From a virus: DNA of 53,960 nucleotides. Position numbers and translations under genes: made by a program. The stretch is from positions 1-53,960 of IMG/VR virus record IMGVR_UViG_3300017963_000064. One strand, written 5' to 3'. The notes beneath the pieces are model-generated. The model did no database searches. It was given only the letters and a program-made list of their open reading frames with translations, and was not told the DNA's origin. The first letter of the stretch is position 1. Each line of letters starts with the position of its first letter. Shown here one piece after another: positions 1 through 7,880 of the stretch.

Positions 1-123
1 GACCGTCAGCCCGTAACCATCAAGCAAGCGTGGGACGTGCTCCGGTTCCGCACGCTGAGCGATGCCCTGCAAGCCAAGGTTTTGGAGCAGGCCTCACAGA
101 CTGCCCCTGGGCGGGACTCTGGC
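1..123. repeat. Terminal direct repeat, left copy (circular assembly overlap)
   Basis: The first 123 bases are identical to the last 123 of the window (53838-53960). The reading frame of the Rad52-like gene runs through the overlap without interruption, so this is the signature of a circular contig and one copy is redundant. It may reflect a circularly permuted or circular genome rather than a true fixed terminal repeat; the sequence alone cannot tell these apart. Confidence 0.95.
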
Positions 124-393
124 ACAAATGGACACGAAACTGGCCAAACTGCCGCCCAGGACGCTCCCTGGACAGCGGACCATAGCGAAAACGGCGCCGT
201 GATGCGCTATCACAAGTTCCTGGCTAAAGCCCATATCCCGCCCGCGGAGGCCACCGCCCTGCTGGGCGTCAAGCATATGGCGGACTACACCGGCTCATTG
301 GCAGACGCCGTCATCACCCTTTGCGAGGCCAAGGGGATCACCTACACCCGGACGGACACTGGCCTCAACGTCGAATATCCGCCCGCCGACTAG
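1..393 (+). CDS. Rad52-like annealing protein, C-terminal part (continues from 52836-53837)
   Basis: This is the 3' end of the gene that starts at 52836; the frame is open from base 1 to the stop at 391-393. Joined across the circle the protein has 464 residues. This C-terminal segment follows a low-complexity proline-rich linker and has two parts: a short helical piece shared by both copies of the overlap, then a segment resembling a small helical domain, ending in Pro-Pro-Ala-Asp. It lacks the catalytic or DNA-binding core, which lies in the 52836 part. The GTG at 37 is an internal codon, not a start. The C-terminal region may bind a partner such as a single-strand DNA-binding protein, as in other phage annealing proteins, but that is inference. 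Confidence 0.9.
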   Translation, partial: DRQPVTIKQAWDVLRFRTLSDALQAKVLEQASQTAPGRDSGTNGHETGQTAAQDAPWTADHSENGAVMRYHKFLAKAHIPPAEATALLGVKHMADYTGSLADAVITLCEAKGITYTRTDTGLNVEYPPAD

Positions 394-466
394 ACGCCAC
401 CCGTGCTCAAGCTGACGCCCTGGGAGATGAAAGGCCCAGGGCGTCAGAACACGAAAGGTCAAGGAA

Positions 467-1489
467 ATGAAGAGAAAACTGGCAGCCTTTGACATCGAAA
501 TCGCGCGCCCGCTCCCGTCCGGAGACTGGATGATGGCGCCCTTTTTTGGAATCTCGTGTGTTGGCCTGATGATTGACGGAGACACCGGCCCGACCATTTT
601 CCACCCGAACGATGGGCAGGCGCTCCCGCTCCCTGGGCAGCCCTACCGTTTGGAGATGAGCGATTCGCAGATCCGTGACATCGCCCTGCTCCTGTTGAGC
701 TTGGCCAATGATGGCTATGAAATCGTGTCTTGGAACGGCCTGGGGTTTGACTATCCCGCCATCGCCAAGGGTGCCCGTGACCCGGACGTGGCCGCCCGCC
801 TGGCCCGCCTGGCGCTAGAGATGTACGATCCGGGCTTTCAGCAAGTCTGCAAGATGGGCTACATGGTCAAGCTGGCCAAGATAGCGGAGGCCCTTGGCGT
901 AGGCTCCAAGACGGCTGGGATGTCCGGCGCCCTGGCGCCCGTGTTGTGGTCCGCCGTCTGGCCCGAAGAGGACGCGATGAGGCCCGAAAGCCGCCAGAAG
1001 TTGGACGCCAACGTGGCCGCCCTGCTGGCCAGAGGTATCCAGCCTGGGACGCGCCAGGCCCACGACCTGGTCCTTGAGTACGTGGGCCAGGACGCTCGGC
1101 TGACTCTGGACGTCTACATCAGGATGCTCCAGGTCCGGGCAACGAAATGGGTCACCGCGCGCGGGACGCTCAGCCGTAACCCATGGCGCCCCACGATGGT
1201 CCAGACGACCCAAGGCCCGCGTATGCTCAAAGCCTGGGAGGCGATGGGCCAGCCTGTTCCAGATACATCCTGGATGACCGGAGGCGCCAGGCCGCGCGAG
1301 GCCTACTATGGGTGGACCATTGACGCCCTGGGCGTGGAGGCCTGGGAGGACATCGTGGAGAGCAGGCCGACGCCCTTCGGGCCTTCTGCTCGGCAGATTC
1401 TGGCCGAGCGAGCAGCGTACCCGGACGTGCCAGAAGGCCCACCGGACTGGCCCAGTCAAGAGCCGCCCGCAGGGGATGGCTTGCTGTGA
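467..1489 (+). CDS. DEDDy-type 3'-5' exonuclease (DnaQ/RNase H-like fold)
   Basis: This 340-residue protein carries the three exonuclease motifs of the DnaQ superfamily. Motif I is FDIE with Asp9 and Glu11, motif II is SWNGLGFD with Asp95, and motif III is YVGQD with Tyr205 and Asp209, which gives the DEDDy spacing. Such enzymes degrade DNA or RNA from 3' ends using two metal ions. It lies 73 bases after the Rad52-like gene in the same rightward unit, so a role in end resection or recombination repair with the annealing protein is plausible. The region after residue 215 is not recognised. The ribosome site is weak (AAGG about 7 bases before the ATG). The motif-based family call is firm; the substrate is not known. 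Confidence 0.85.
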   Translation: MKRKLAAFDIEIARPLPSGDWMMAPFFGISCVGLMIDGDTGPTIFHPNDGQALPLPGQPYRLEMSDSQIRDIALLLLSLANDGYEIVSWNGLGFDYPAIAKGARDPDVAARLARLALEMYDPGFQQVCKMGYMVKLAKIAEALGVGSKTAGMSGALAPVLWSAVWPEEDAMRPESRQKLDANVAALLARGIQPGTRQAHDLVLEYVGQDARLTLDVYIRMLQVRATKWVTARGTLSRNPWRPTMVQTTQGPRMLKAWEAMGQPVPDTSWMTGGARPREAYYGWTIDALGVEAWEDIVESRPTPFGPSARQILAERAAYPDVPEGPPDWPSQEPPAGDGLL

Positions 1490-1665
1490 AACACATTTTG
1501 AAGCTCAGGGACGGAAAGATGCTTTGGGTACGCCACTTGGGCCTAAAAGTGTTCTTGGTCTTGTGGCCCGTAGGGCTGGCGCTTGGCTTTGAGTCTGGCC
1601 GCGTGTTCGTGGCCAGCTTGTGGCCACTGCGCCTTGTAACTGAAAAGCTGAGCTTCACCCACTGA
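1486..1665 (+). CDS. Small single-span membrane protein
   Basis: This 59-residue frame starts at a GTG that overlaps the stop of the exonuclease gene (GTGA), a typical translational-coupling arrangement. The middle of the protein (about residues 21-36) is a hydrophobic span rich in Val, Leu and Phe, preceded by a basic N-terminus, consistent with an inner-membrane protein. It ends 15 bases before the next gene and fills a gap that would otherwise be empty. No family is recognised. It may belong with the membrane-protein cluster downstream. Confidence 0.6.
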   Translation: MKHILKLRDGKMLWVRHLGLKVFLVLWPVGLALGFESGRVFVASLWPLRLVTEKLSFTH

Positions 1666-1680
1666 AAAGGAGAGCCACCC

Positions 1681-2520
1681 GTGATGAAAGCCACCACAGT
1701 GCATCAGGCCCAGGTGATGCCGTTTTACAAAGAGGAACCACGGCGCCCGTGGACAGACTGGCGCATGTTCGGTATGCTGGTCCCCATCCTGCTCAGCGCC
1801 CTTGGTTTCTTTGTCACTGGGCTGTTCGCTTTCACGTTCGAGGACATCCAGGTTATCCCCGGCCCGGTTCAATCGTGGCTGGTCATCTTGGGTAGTGGCC
1901 TGATTGTGTTCGGCGCCGAGCTCAACACGCCGTTCACGACCATTGAGACGTTCCGTAAAATCTTACGCAAGGAGGCGAACGGGTGGGACTATAGCGCCCT
2001 GGTCGTGTCCTTGGTGGGGACTCTGGCTAACCTGCTGGTGACGTTCTCCGCGCGCCTCAAGGTCGCCGCGCCCTGGACGGCCTGGATGCTGGACTGGGGA
2101 CCTCTCTTGTCGGGGATTGCCGTAGCGTGCGACTACTACGGCGCCCTTGTGGAACTGGGATTCCTGTTCGGTTCGTTCGAGATCCGGAAAGAGGCCTGGC
2201 TGGAAGAGCGCCGCGCCTGGCTCCTGGGCCAGGGCATCCCCGCCGCGCTGCCGGCCAGCGCCGAGGCCGAGGCCGACGTGGCCACCTGGCGGACCGTAGA
2301 GGTCCCCGGCAAGCCTGGCCAGGTCGTTCGCATCAACCCGGACTGGCCACCTGCCAGGCGGGAACACTTGGACGCCGTCCTGGGCAAGCTGAATGGCGCC
2401 TCCGCCACCTTGGACGCCCAGGGCCTAGAAGTGGAGTTTGCATACCTTGAGCGCGCGCTACCAAGCCGCTCAACCACGAGGCGATACTTGAAAATCGCCC
2501 ACGCCAAACACAAGGAGTAG
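1681..2520 (+). CDS. Multi-span membrane protein with C-terminal cytoplasmic domain
   Basis: The 279-residue product has about four hydrophobic segments in its first 170 residues (near 31-52, 66-80, 103-122 and 130-155) and a soluble, charged C-terminal third. The start may be GTG 1681 or ATG 1684, both behind AAAGGAG. The topology of four N-terminal spans plus a soluble tail, at the head of a cluster that ends with an FtsK-like ATPase, recalls the Spd/transfer-type membrane proteins of actinobacterial conjugative plasmids. That is an analogy of layout, not a homology I can show. Function unknown. Confidence 0.75.
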   Translation: MMKATTVHQAQVMPFYKEEPRRPWTDWRMFGMLVPILLSALGFFVTGLFAFTFEDIQVIPGPVQSWLVILGSGLIVFGAELNTPFTTIETFRKILRKEANGWDYSALVVSLVGTLANLLVTFSARLKVAAPWTAWMLDWGPLLSGIAVACDYYGALVELGFLFGSFEIRKEAWLEERRAWLLGQGIPAALPASAEAEADVATWRTVEVPGKPGQVVRINPDWPPARREHLDAVLGKLNGASATLDAQGLEVEFAYLERALPSRSTTRRYLKIAHAKHKE

Positions 2521-2523
2521 AAC

Positions 2524-3210
2524 ATGAACCCGATGGACTTGACACCCGAAAACCGCAAAGTAATCCAGGCCCTTGTGGATTCCGAAACGGTCAACTTGGC
2601 CCAGTGCGGGCAGCTAAAAGGTTTCATGGCTCGGAAACGAGTGGCCGCCACTTTGTCGCCCAAGGTATCGCCCCAGGTTCTCAGGCGATTCCTTGACGGC
2701 GCTGAACTGGGCGAGGCGATGGCCGCCGAGCAGGCCGCCGAGCAGGCCGCCGCCGCCAAGAAGGCCGTCAAGGCCGCCCGCCAGGCCCACGGCCACGAGG
2801 CGCCGACCACCGCCCGCCAGGCCATCCAGGCCCGCCTCGATGACAGGTCATTTGAAATGGTCATCAATGGCCGCAAGGTGATAGCTACCCGTGGATCCGC
2901 CCATGTCCCTTCCACGGGTACCCGCATAACCAAGTACGGCGAACTGCGCGCCTTCCTGCTCAAGATGCGCCCAGGGGACGCGAGCTTGGTGCTCCAGTTC
3001 AGCAGCAGGGCTGAGGGTCGCGCAGCGCAAAACGCGAGCTCTGGCGTCTCAAGCAAGCCGCGCGGTTCGACAAATGCGACGGGAGGCACGCGCTTACCTT
3101 GGCCGTTTGCCACCGTGACCCGCTGGACGCCCGCCGACCCGAACAAGCCCGATGGCGCCGGAACTGTTGAGTTTTGGGTCATCAGTCGGGAAGGAGGGGC
3201 TGCCAAATGA
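2524..3210 (+). CDS. Hypothetical protein with Ala/Lys-rich helical segment
   Basis: This 228-residue protein starts at an ATG nine bases after AAGGAG and three bases after the upstream stop. Residues 60-95 are an alanine-, glutamine- and lysine-rich stretch likely to form a long helix. The C-terminal half looks globular, with alternating beta-type segments. No family is recognised. It is translationally adjacent to membrane-protein genes on both sides and to the FtsK-like ATPase, which suggests a soluble partner of that cluster. Confidence 0.7.
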   Translation: MNPMDLTPENRKVIQALVDSETVNLAQCGQLKGFMARKRVAATLSPKVSPQVLRRFLDGAELGEAMAAEQAAEQAAAAKKAVKAARQAHGHEAPTTARQAIQARLDDRSFEMVINGRKVIATRGSAHVPSTGTRITKYGELRAFLLKMRPGDASLVLQFSSRAEGRAAQNASSGVSSKPRGSTNATGGTRLPWPFATVTRWTPADPNKPDGAGTVEFWVISREGGAAK

Positions 3211-3728
3211 GACACGCCAAGAGTGACCAAGGCTGGAAAAAAGACTGGCTGTTCTGGCGCCCTCGCACATTGAGGACGCCGCCCGCCCCGGAGCCTCTTG
3301 GTGTGAGAGACTGGCTTTTGCTTATTCTCTCTATTGCCTGTATGGCCTATGCCGCCATCACCTATACCATCTTGGTCCGGGACGTGCGGCTGGCCCGCGC
3401 TTGCGCTGACGCAGGCTATGACGACTACTACATAGGGTACAATTCCTGGTGCATTCAGGCCAGCCCGCTCCGGCTGGTCCCGGGTGATGAAGTGATGGAG
3501 GACAAGCCATGGATGGACAGAATCAGGGACCGGCTACAGGGAAGCGGAGATGGTTTTCCGGATGGGGTAGGCAGCCAGCCCAGGCAGAGAGGATCCTCCG
3601 CGGAGAGCGAACCGACCCGCGGGCTGTTCTGGCCACGTGTGCCGCCTTTGCACTCGTCGGGATCGTTTTTGTCGTGGTCGCCTACGCCCTCATTGGCATG
3701 TGGATGGAACGGCCTTGGGAATGGTTGA
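3207..3728 (+). CDS. Probable single-span membrane protein; 3' half overlaps the next gene
   Basis: The ATG overlaps the upstream stop (ATGA) and follows a strong AAGGAGGGG site. Residues 32-55 form one hydrophobic span after a basic, aromatic N-terminus, and the next 45 residues look extracytoplasmic. From about residue 101 the frame is overlapped for 220 bases by the next gene, which starts at 3509 in another frame. The end of this frame is low in hydrophobic order and rich in Ser, Pro and Gly, as a frame that is not under selection would be. Either the two genes truly overlap, or the real stop has been lost by a frameshift near 3500-3520. The N-terminal part is well supported and the C-terminal part is not. 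Confidence 0.55.
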   Translation: MRHAKSDQGWKKDWLFWRPRTLRTPPAPEPLGVRDWLLLILSIACMAYAAITYTILVRDVRLARACADAGYDDYYIGYNSWCIQASPLRLVPGDEVMEDKPWMDRIRDRLQGSGDGFPDGVGSQPRQRGSSAESEPTRGLFWPRVPPLHSSGSFLSWSPTPSLACGWNGLGNG

Positions 3729-3958
3729 GGACGCACATCAGGGAGCTTGCCACCGGCCTGGGCGTCTCTGTGCTGGCTGGATGCGTCATCGCCCTGGGCG
3801 TCCTGTGGTATGAGGCCTGGGACCCGAACTACCCAGGAACGCGCCCAGCTATTCCCACAAGCCGAGTTGTGTACCCGTGGTCCAAGGAAACGATCGACAG
3901 GGAGCTATACTATGAACAAGACGGCGATACCTACGAACTGCCCTCAGTCAAAATCTGA
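3509..3958 (+). CDS. Two-span membrane protein
   Basis: The ATG at 3509 follows GGAGG with about seven bases of spacing; an in-frame stop at 3488-3490 rules out an earlier start. The 149-residue product has two clear hydrophobic spans (about 41-65 and 83-100) and a soluble tail rich in Tyr and charged residues. It begins inside the preceding frame and overlaps the next gene by 47 bases. No family is recognised. The run of overlapping small membrane genes before an FtsK-like ATPase suggests a membrane complex. Confidence 0.7.
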   Translation: MDGQNQGPATGKRRWFSGWGRQPAQAERILRGERTDPRAVLATCAAFALVGIVFVVVAYALIGMWMERPWEWLRTHIRELATGLGVSVLAGCVIALGVLWYEAWDPNYPGTRPAIPTSRVVYPWSKETIDRELYYEQDGDTYELPSVKI

Positions 3959-4253
3959 GCCAGTCGCCCAGGCTGGTCGGCTGACCATGGTCGCCCGCCT
4001 TCTGCTGGGCGGCCTGCTGGGCCTTGCTGTAGCCGTTTCTGCGATTATGGTCGCGGAGTCGTGGCCCACGCTGGGCGCCCGTGCGACAATGGTCTGGGCC
4101 AGACTGTGGACGGTTAAGGGAATCGCCCGTGCCCTGTTCACCGTGGGCGCCCTGGCTGGCCTGGCCCGCCTGGGCTTCTGGCCTGGGATGCCTGGTTCAA
4201 GCGGATGCGTCGGCTTGAGCTCCACCGTATCAAAGCAAAGCACATGCGAGTGA
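3912..4253 (+). CDS. Small membrane protein
   Basis: The ATG at 3912 follows AGGGAGC and lies inside the end of the preceding gene. The 113-residue product has hydrophobic spans near residues 27-48 and 71-90. Its last 16 codons overlap the start of the FtsK-like gene, so translation of the two is probably coupled. It has no recognisable domain. The overlap on both sides, together with its position, groups it with the membrane cluster at 1486-4253. Confidence 0.65.
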   Translation: MNKTAIPTNCPQSKSEPVAQAGRLTMVARLLLGGLLGLAVAVSAIMVAESWPTLGARATMVWARLWTVKGIARALFTVGALAGLARLGFWPGMPGSSGCVGLSSTVSKQSTCE

Positions 4254-5473
4254 TGGCCACCCACGCCCAGGTCCGGCAACTCATGCCGAGCGATGGGCGT
4301 GGGGGTTGGACTGTAGAGGTTGCCCCGGATGGATCGTTTCAGGTTAGTGCCCTGGACCTTCCGATGGAGCGCCTCTTGATGGCCGCCCAGGCTCAAGGCT
4401 CAAGACCTGCCCAGGCTGCCCAGGCCGCGCCCGTTGCGAGCATCAGCGGACCGGCGCCACAACTCCCGGAGTTCATTCCGATGCATCAGCTTATTCGTGG
4501 TGACCCTACGTATCGCAACCTGGTCCTTGGCCAGGGCGTGGATGGGCCAGTGACCGGCAACGTGATGCGCTTTGTGCACGGCGCTATTGCAGGCGTGACT
4601 GGATGGGGCAAGTCTATGCTGGCCAGGTTTCTGGCCTGGCAGATTGCGAACTCCACCGATCCGGTCCACCTGGTCCTTGTGGACCCACAGGACGTCACGC
4701 TGGCGCCCTTTGAGCGATCACCGAACGCTCTATGGCCCGTAGCCAGCGACGAGAGAACTATACTGGCCGTAATGCAGGAGCTTGCGGGCGAACTGAATCA
4801 CCGAGAAGAGCTATACCGCGCCTACCGCGAGCAGGGCGTGGACACGCTGGCCAAGTATAACGCCCTGGCGCCCCAACCGCTGGTTCCCATCATTGTCTTT
4901 ATGGATGAGGCCGCCACCGTTCTCGAGGATCCAGCCATCCGCGCCCTTGGGGCTGACATGCTCAAGCGCGCCCGCAAGTATGGCTTTGGCCTGTGGTTCA
5001 TTTCCCCTGTATGGTACGCGGACACCATCCCCTCTAAGATGGGGACCATGTTTTCCACCAAGGTCCACTTCCACGCGGAAAAGCCCAGTCAGGCGCGCGT
5101 TTTGGGCCTGCCGGACGCCGCACACTTGACCACCGTGGGACGCGCCTGGGTCACGCTGCCCGGCAAAACGCCCGTGGAGATACAGGCGCCCTTTGTTTCA
5201 GACTCGGATCTCCGCAGCGTTCCGAGCGGAGGCCCGCGTCACCCGGCGCCCGCGTCTGTTCCTGTCGACGTGGAGCCGGAGCAAGCCGACAACCTGGCCC
5301 GCCTCCTTAGCACACCCCTGGCTGCCAAGGTAAAGGGCCTGGTAGACCTCGGCTGGGACAAGCCTACCCGCATTTGCCAGGAACTGACTGGAAGCTCAGG
5401 CGGAAAGCCATGGTACGACGTCAACACGCTATTTCAATACTACACTTCTACTACTTCTTCTCAGGCCACATAG
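4205..5473 (+). CDS. FtsK/SpoIIIE-like DNA translocase ATPase
   Basis: This 422-residue protein has the FtsK/HerA-type P-loop: Walker A is GVTGWGKS at residues 130-137 and Walker B ends in Asp234-Glu235 of VFMDEA. The segments between them (LVLVDPQDV, and later GFGLWFISP) follow the FtsK motor order, and the C-terminal 60 residues resemble the winged-helix end of such motors. FtsK motors pump double-stranded DNA using ATP. This copy lacks its own membrane spans; the overlapping upstream genes could supply them. An alternative start is ATG 4244. FtsK motors are common in conjugative plasmids and rarer in tailed phages that already have a terminase, so the role is open: DNA transfer, segregation, or injection. 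Confidence 0.85.
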   Translation: MRRLELHRIKAKHMRVMATHAQVRQLMPSDGRGGWTVEVAPDGSFQVSALDLPMERLLMAAQAQGSRPAQAAQAAPVASISGPAPQLPEFIPMHQLIRGDPTYRNLVLGQGVDGPVTGNVMRFVHGAIAGVTGWGKSMLARFLAWQIANSTDPVHLVLVDPQDVTLAPFERSPNALWPVASDERTILAVMQELAGELNHREELYRAYREQGVDTLAKYNALAPQPLVPIIVFMDEAATVLEDPAIRALGADMLKRARKYGFGLWFISPVWYADTIPSKMGTMFSTKVHFHAEKPSQARVLGLPDAAHLTTVGRAWVTLPGKTPVEIQAPFVSDSDLRSVPSGGPRHPAPASVPVDVEPEQADNLARLLSTPLAAKVKGLVDLGWDKPTRICQELTGSSGGKPWYDVNTLFQYYTSTTSSQAT

Positions 5474-5523
5474 CTGGCCCAGGCCGCCCGCGCGGTAGTA
5501 GTAGTAGTCGCCAGGAGGACACA

Positions 5524-5811
5524 TTGGGAAAAACCGTATACTTTCAGGAGGATATTGCGCGCGCCCTAACGGCTACCCGTTTCAGCATAGAGGCCGCCCT
5601 TTCGACCGATACGAGCCCTCTCTCTCGAGCGTACAGGGAGGGCGCCCTGAGCGCCTTGATCTCTGTCGGATTCGCGTTTGGGTTGGACCCGACCGCTTCC
5701 CAGGAACAGGCCCATATGACTCGATGGCGCAGCCCACCAAAGGGCGCTTTCTTGGATGCACATACAACAAAGGACGCCACTAAGCGCCCGAAAGGAGACG
5801 AACGTGGGTAA
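5524..5811 (+). CDS. Hypothetical small protein (TTG start)
   Basis: The 95-residue frame starts at a TTG five bases after a strong AGGAGG (5513-5518), much better placed than any upstream start in the frame. The first 60 residues look helical and globular, and the C-terminal 30 are basic and polar. No family is recognised. Just upstream (5437-5510) is a run of CTACTTCT and GTAGTAGTAG repeats on opposite sides of a GC-rich stretch, which could fold into a leader hairpin. Confidence 0.65.
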   Translation: MGKTVYFQEDIARALTATRFSIEAALSTDTSPLSRAYREGALSALISVGFAFGLDPTASQEQAHMTRWRSPPKGAFLDAHTTKDATKRPKGDERG

Positions 5812-6100
5812 CGCAAGATGGGCCAGCCATTTCATGCTGGAGGCCGACGAGTACGACCCGGACGCGACGCCTGACCTTAGCACGATGCTAGAGACGCCCG
5901 TCAAGGATGGCTGGAAAGTCGTTTCGATGGACGCAGACCTGTACCACCTGTGGTCAGCCGTAGCCCACAAGGGATTCCCCGCCCTGGTCCACGTGTTGAC
6001 CGCCCTGGCCGACCCGACCGCCGCCGATTTTACGCTGACCGTGACGCGCGCGAACGTGGTCGTGGATGGCCACCTGGCGCCCGTTGAACGCGCCCGCTGA
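5804..6100 (+). CDS. Hypothetical small acidic protein
   Basis: The GTG at 5804 follows AAAGGAG with six bases of spacing and overlaps the end of the upstream gene by eight bases. The 98-residue product is acidic, with alternating hydrophobic and polar residues that suggest a compact fold. No motif or family is recognised. The stop is immediately followed by the next start (TGATG), so the two are probably co-translated. Confidence 0.7.
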   Translation: MGNARWASHFMLEADEYDPDATPDLSTMLETPVKDGWKVVSMDADLYHLWSAVAHKGFPALVHVLTALADPTAADFTLTVTRANVVVDGHLAPVERAR

Positions 6101-6729
6101 TGCTGTTCAAGACCGCCCTGGGGATCGAGACGGGGATGCTCGTGGCCAGTTCCTGCAGCCACCTGGTCCACGTGGTCACGGACATCGTTGGCCCGCGCTA
6201 CTACGACCATTGGAACGACCATGCGGAATGGATCGTGCGCGCCTGGCCCGTGGTCAACCTTGTGATGAAAGAGGCGGGGAAACCCTTGGCCACGAACAGC
6301 TACATGGGCGCCATCCGCCGCGAACCGGATGGCCGCTACTTCTCTGATATGAATGACGAGATTTGGTTCGCGCCAGGCCCGCCGATGGCCCAGGAGATGG
6401 ACCTTTTCCTGAGCTATCCGCCCGAGCCGCCCCAGTTTGTGTTTCAGCCTGGCGTGGACTACAGCCCGAGCGCGCCCACCTGGCGATGCTCCGCCTGTGG
6501 GCGGGACTTCAACCTGGCGCCGCCGCCAGGCGTCCCGCACCTAAAGAGCACGACGTGCATCCACTGTGGTAGCTGGGACGCCCATCGGGTGTTCGTGATG
6601 CGCCCGCGCGTCATCGGGATGGTGCAGTCGTCCGCCTACACCGTAGCGCTGAACTGCGAGGATCCTCCACCGCTCAGGCCGTGGGGACCACGCAAGAACG
6701 AGGCGCCGCCCTGGGCGGCCACCGAATAG
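6100..6729 (+). CDS. Zinc-ribbon hypothetical protein
   Basis: This 209-residue protein is the last gene of the rightward block. A zinc ribbon is visible in the C-terminal half: WRCSACGRDF, about 25 residues, then CIHCGSWD. The N-terminal half looks globular and is not recognised. It starts one base before the stop of the previous gene ends and is followed three bases later by the bidirectional terminator. Several early proteins in this genome carry similar two-CxxC ribbons. Confidence 0.75.
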   Translation: MLFKTALGIETGMLVASSCSHLVHVVTDIVGPRYYDHWNDHAEWIVRAWPVVNLVMKEAGKPLATNSYMGAIRREPDGRYFSDMNDEIWFAPGPPMAQEMDLFLSYPPEPPQFVFQPGVDYSPSAPTWRCSACGRDFNLAPPPGVPHLKSTTCIHCGSWDAHRVFVMRPRVIGMVQSSAYTVALNCEDPPPLRPWGPRKNEAPPWAATE

Positions 6730-6730
6730 C

Positions 6731-6764
6731 AAAAGGCGCCTGGTCGTGTGACCGGGCGCCTTTT
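6731..6764. terminator. Bidirectional Rho-independent terminator between converging blocks
   Basis: A long hairpin has outer arms AAAAGGCGCC (6731-6740) and GGCGCCTTTT (6755-6764), inner arms GGTC and GACC, and a four-base loop. Because it is flanked by As on one side and Ts on the other, it can stop transcription in both directions. It lies between the last plus-strand gene (ends 6729) and the last minus-strand gene (ends 6792). Confidence 0.92.
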
Positions 6765-6791
6765 GAAAATGGTCAACTTGGGCGTTTTGCG

Positions 6792-7190
6792 CTACGGCTT
6801 TGGATTTTTGGTTACCTCCCTGGTCAAGTCTGCCAGGCCGTAGCCCACGGCTGCCGCCTCGCGTATGGTCAGGCCCAAGAGCCTTTCAAACACTCCCATC
6901 ACCGTCGCCAAAATCACCGCGTACCCGATGGCCGACGCCAGAAACGTGGTCACATAGACAGGTTCAAACTTGGGCCAGGCCGCCCACGTTTTTTCGTCCT
7001 GGACAACCTTTAGCCCAGTGAGGATATAGGGCAGGAACGCCCGCCCAGCTACGCCGCCCACCAAGGACAAGAGGGGCGGCCAAGCCGCCGCCCACGTGAA
7101 CACGGGTACATCCTGGGCGGCCCGCGTAAAGCCCAGGGCCAGCAAGGCGCCCACCGCAAACACCAACACGATCCATTGACGATTCCTCAA
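6792..7190 (-). CDS. Multi-span membrane protein, last gene of the late block (holin candidate)
   Basis: The 132-residue product starts at TTG 7190, about eight bases after AAAGGAG; a start further upstream would lie inside the previous gene and its ribosome site. Three hydrophobic segments are visible: near residues 5-22, 32-50 and 80-105. It is the final gene before the terminator and lies next to an XhlA-like protein and a cell-wall-type hydrolase gene. Position, size and topology fit a holin or lysis-associated membrane protein, but no holin signature is recognised, so this is inference from context. Confidence 0.7.
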   Translation of the reverse strand: MRNRQWIVLVFAVGALLALGFTRAAQDVPVFTWAAAWPPLLSLVGGVAGRAFLPYILTGLKVVQDEKTWAAWPKFEPVYVTTFLASAIGYAVILATVMGVFERLLGLTIREAAAVGYGLADLTREVTKNPKP

Positions 7191-7194
7191 GGGG

Positions 7195-7653
7195 TTACTC
7201 CTTTCTTGTGGGCTGTCCGCCCACTTCAAACGGCTCCGATTCCCACATGTGGGTCAATCTTGGCCCGAGCGTGCCCAAAGGGCTGTATTCCACTACGCCA
7301 CGCGCTACACACGTGCCGTTCGCCGTCTCCGGGACGGGGATGGCCAGGCCAAACGTTGACGCGCCCTTTTCCAATGGGCAGGCGCGCGCCCCAAACTCAT
7401 AAACCTGTTCGCATTGTAGTTCCCTGGAGCACGTTCCCGCCATGTCCAGCCTGGCCCATCTGTGGTACAGCAGGAGGATTTCCTCTTGATTGACACTCAA
7501 AACGGGGACTGGCTGCTCCACGTGGTAGATTGAGCCATTGGCGAACAGGCTCAGGAGTGACATAGCAATCACCCAAGCCACCGCGGCCACCGCACACGCA
7601 GTCAGGGCGGAAACGCAAATCAGCCTCCATCTGTGGTATCTTGGCGTCCTCAA
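7195..7653 (-). CDS. Membrane-anchored extracytoplasmic protein
   Basis: The 152-residue product begins at TTG 7653, five bases after GGGAGGG. A basic N-terminus is followed by a hydrophobic span near residues 14-36, then a soluble domain containing a cluster of cysteines near residues 74-95 that could form disulfides outside the cytoplasm. No family is recognised. Its place between the XhlA-like and last membrane proteins suggests a lysis or envelope function, possibly spanin-like, but spanin features such as a lipobox or coiled coil are missing. Confidence 0.65.
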   Translation of the reverse strand: MRTPRYHRWRLICVSALTACAVAAVAWVIAMSLLSLFANGSIYHVEQPVPVLSVNQEEILLLYHRWARLDMAGTCSRELQCEQVYEFGARACPLEKGASTFGLAIPVPETANGTCVARGVVEYSPLGTLGPRLTHMWESEPFEVGGQPTRKE

Positions 7654-7871
7654 GGTATCCCTCCCTGCCACATGCTAAAAGCCACACTAACCAGGCCAGA
7701 AATCACCAAAAACACTAACGCCCATATAATCTTCAGTTGTGACCGAATGTCCGTAACGGCCACCCGCAAGTCCGCGCCCAGCTTCGCAAGGGCTTCTTCT
7801 TCCAGGGCCTTTAGTCGTTCGTCGACACGCGCGAGGGCGATTTTAGTTGAGATGGTCGCGTCGTCAGACAC
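7650..7871 (-). CDS. XhlA-like small membrane protein (lysis)
   Basis: This 73-residue protein has the layout of the phage haemolysin XhlA family: an N-terminal amphipathic, acidic coiled-coil segment (about residues 8-44) followed by one C-terminal membrane span (about 47-66). XhlA-type proteins work with holins during lysis. The GTG start follows AGGGAA. It overlaps the next gene by four bases. The assignment rests on layout and size; residue-level similarity is modest. Confidence 0.65.
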   Translation of the reverse strand: MSDDATISTKIALARVDERLKALEEEALAKLGADLRVAVTDIRSQLKIIWALVFLVISGLVSVAFSMWQGGIP

Positions 7872-7880
7872 GGGCTTTCC

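Noticed and set aside
1-123. Fixed direct terminal repeats as in T7-like phages
   Set aside because: The length is similar to a short assembly overlap and a gene runs through it; circular assembly is the simpler reading, though true short repeats are not excluded.
815-1459. Minus-strand frame of 214 residues opposite the exonuclease gene
   Set aside because: It lies fully over the DEDDy exonuclease and has shadow-like composition (His, Pro, Gly, Arg).
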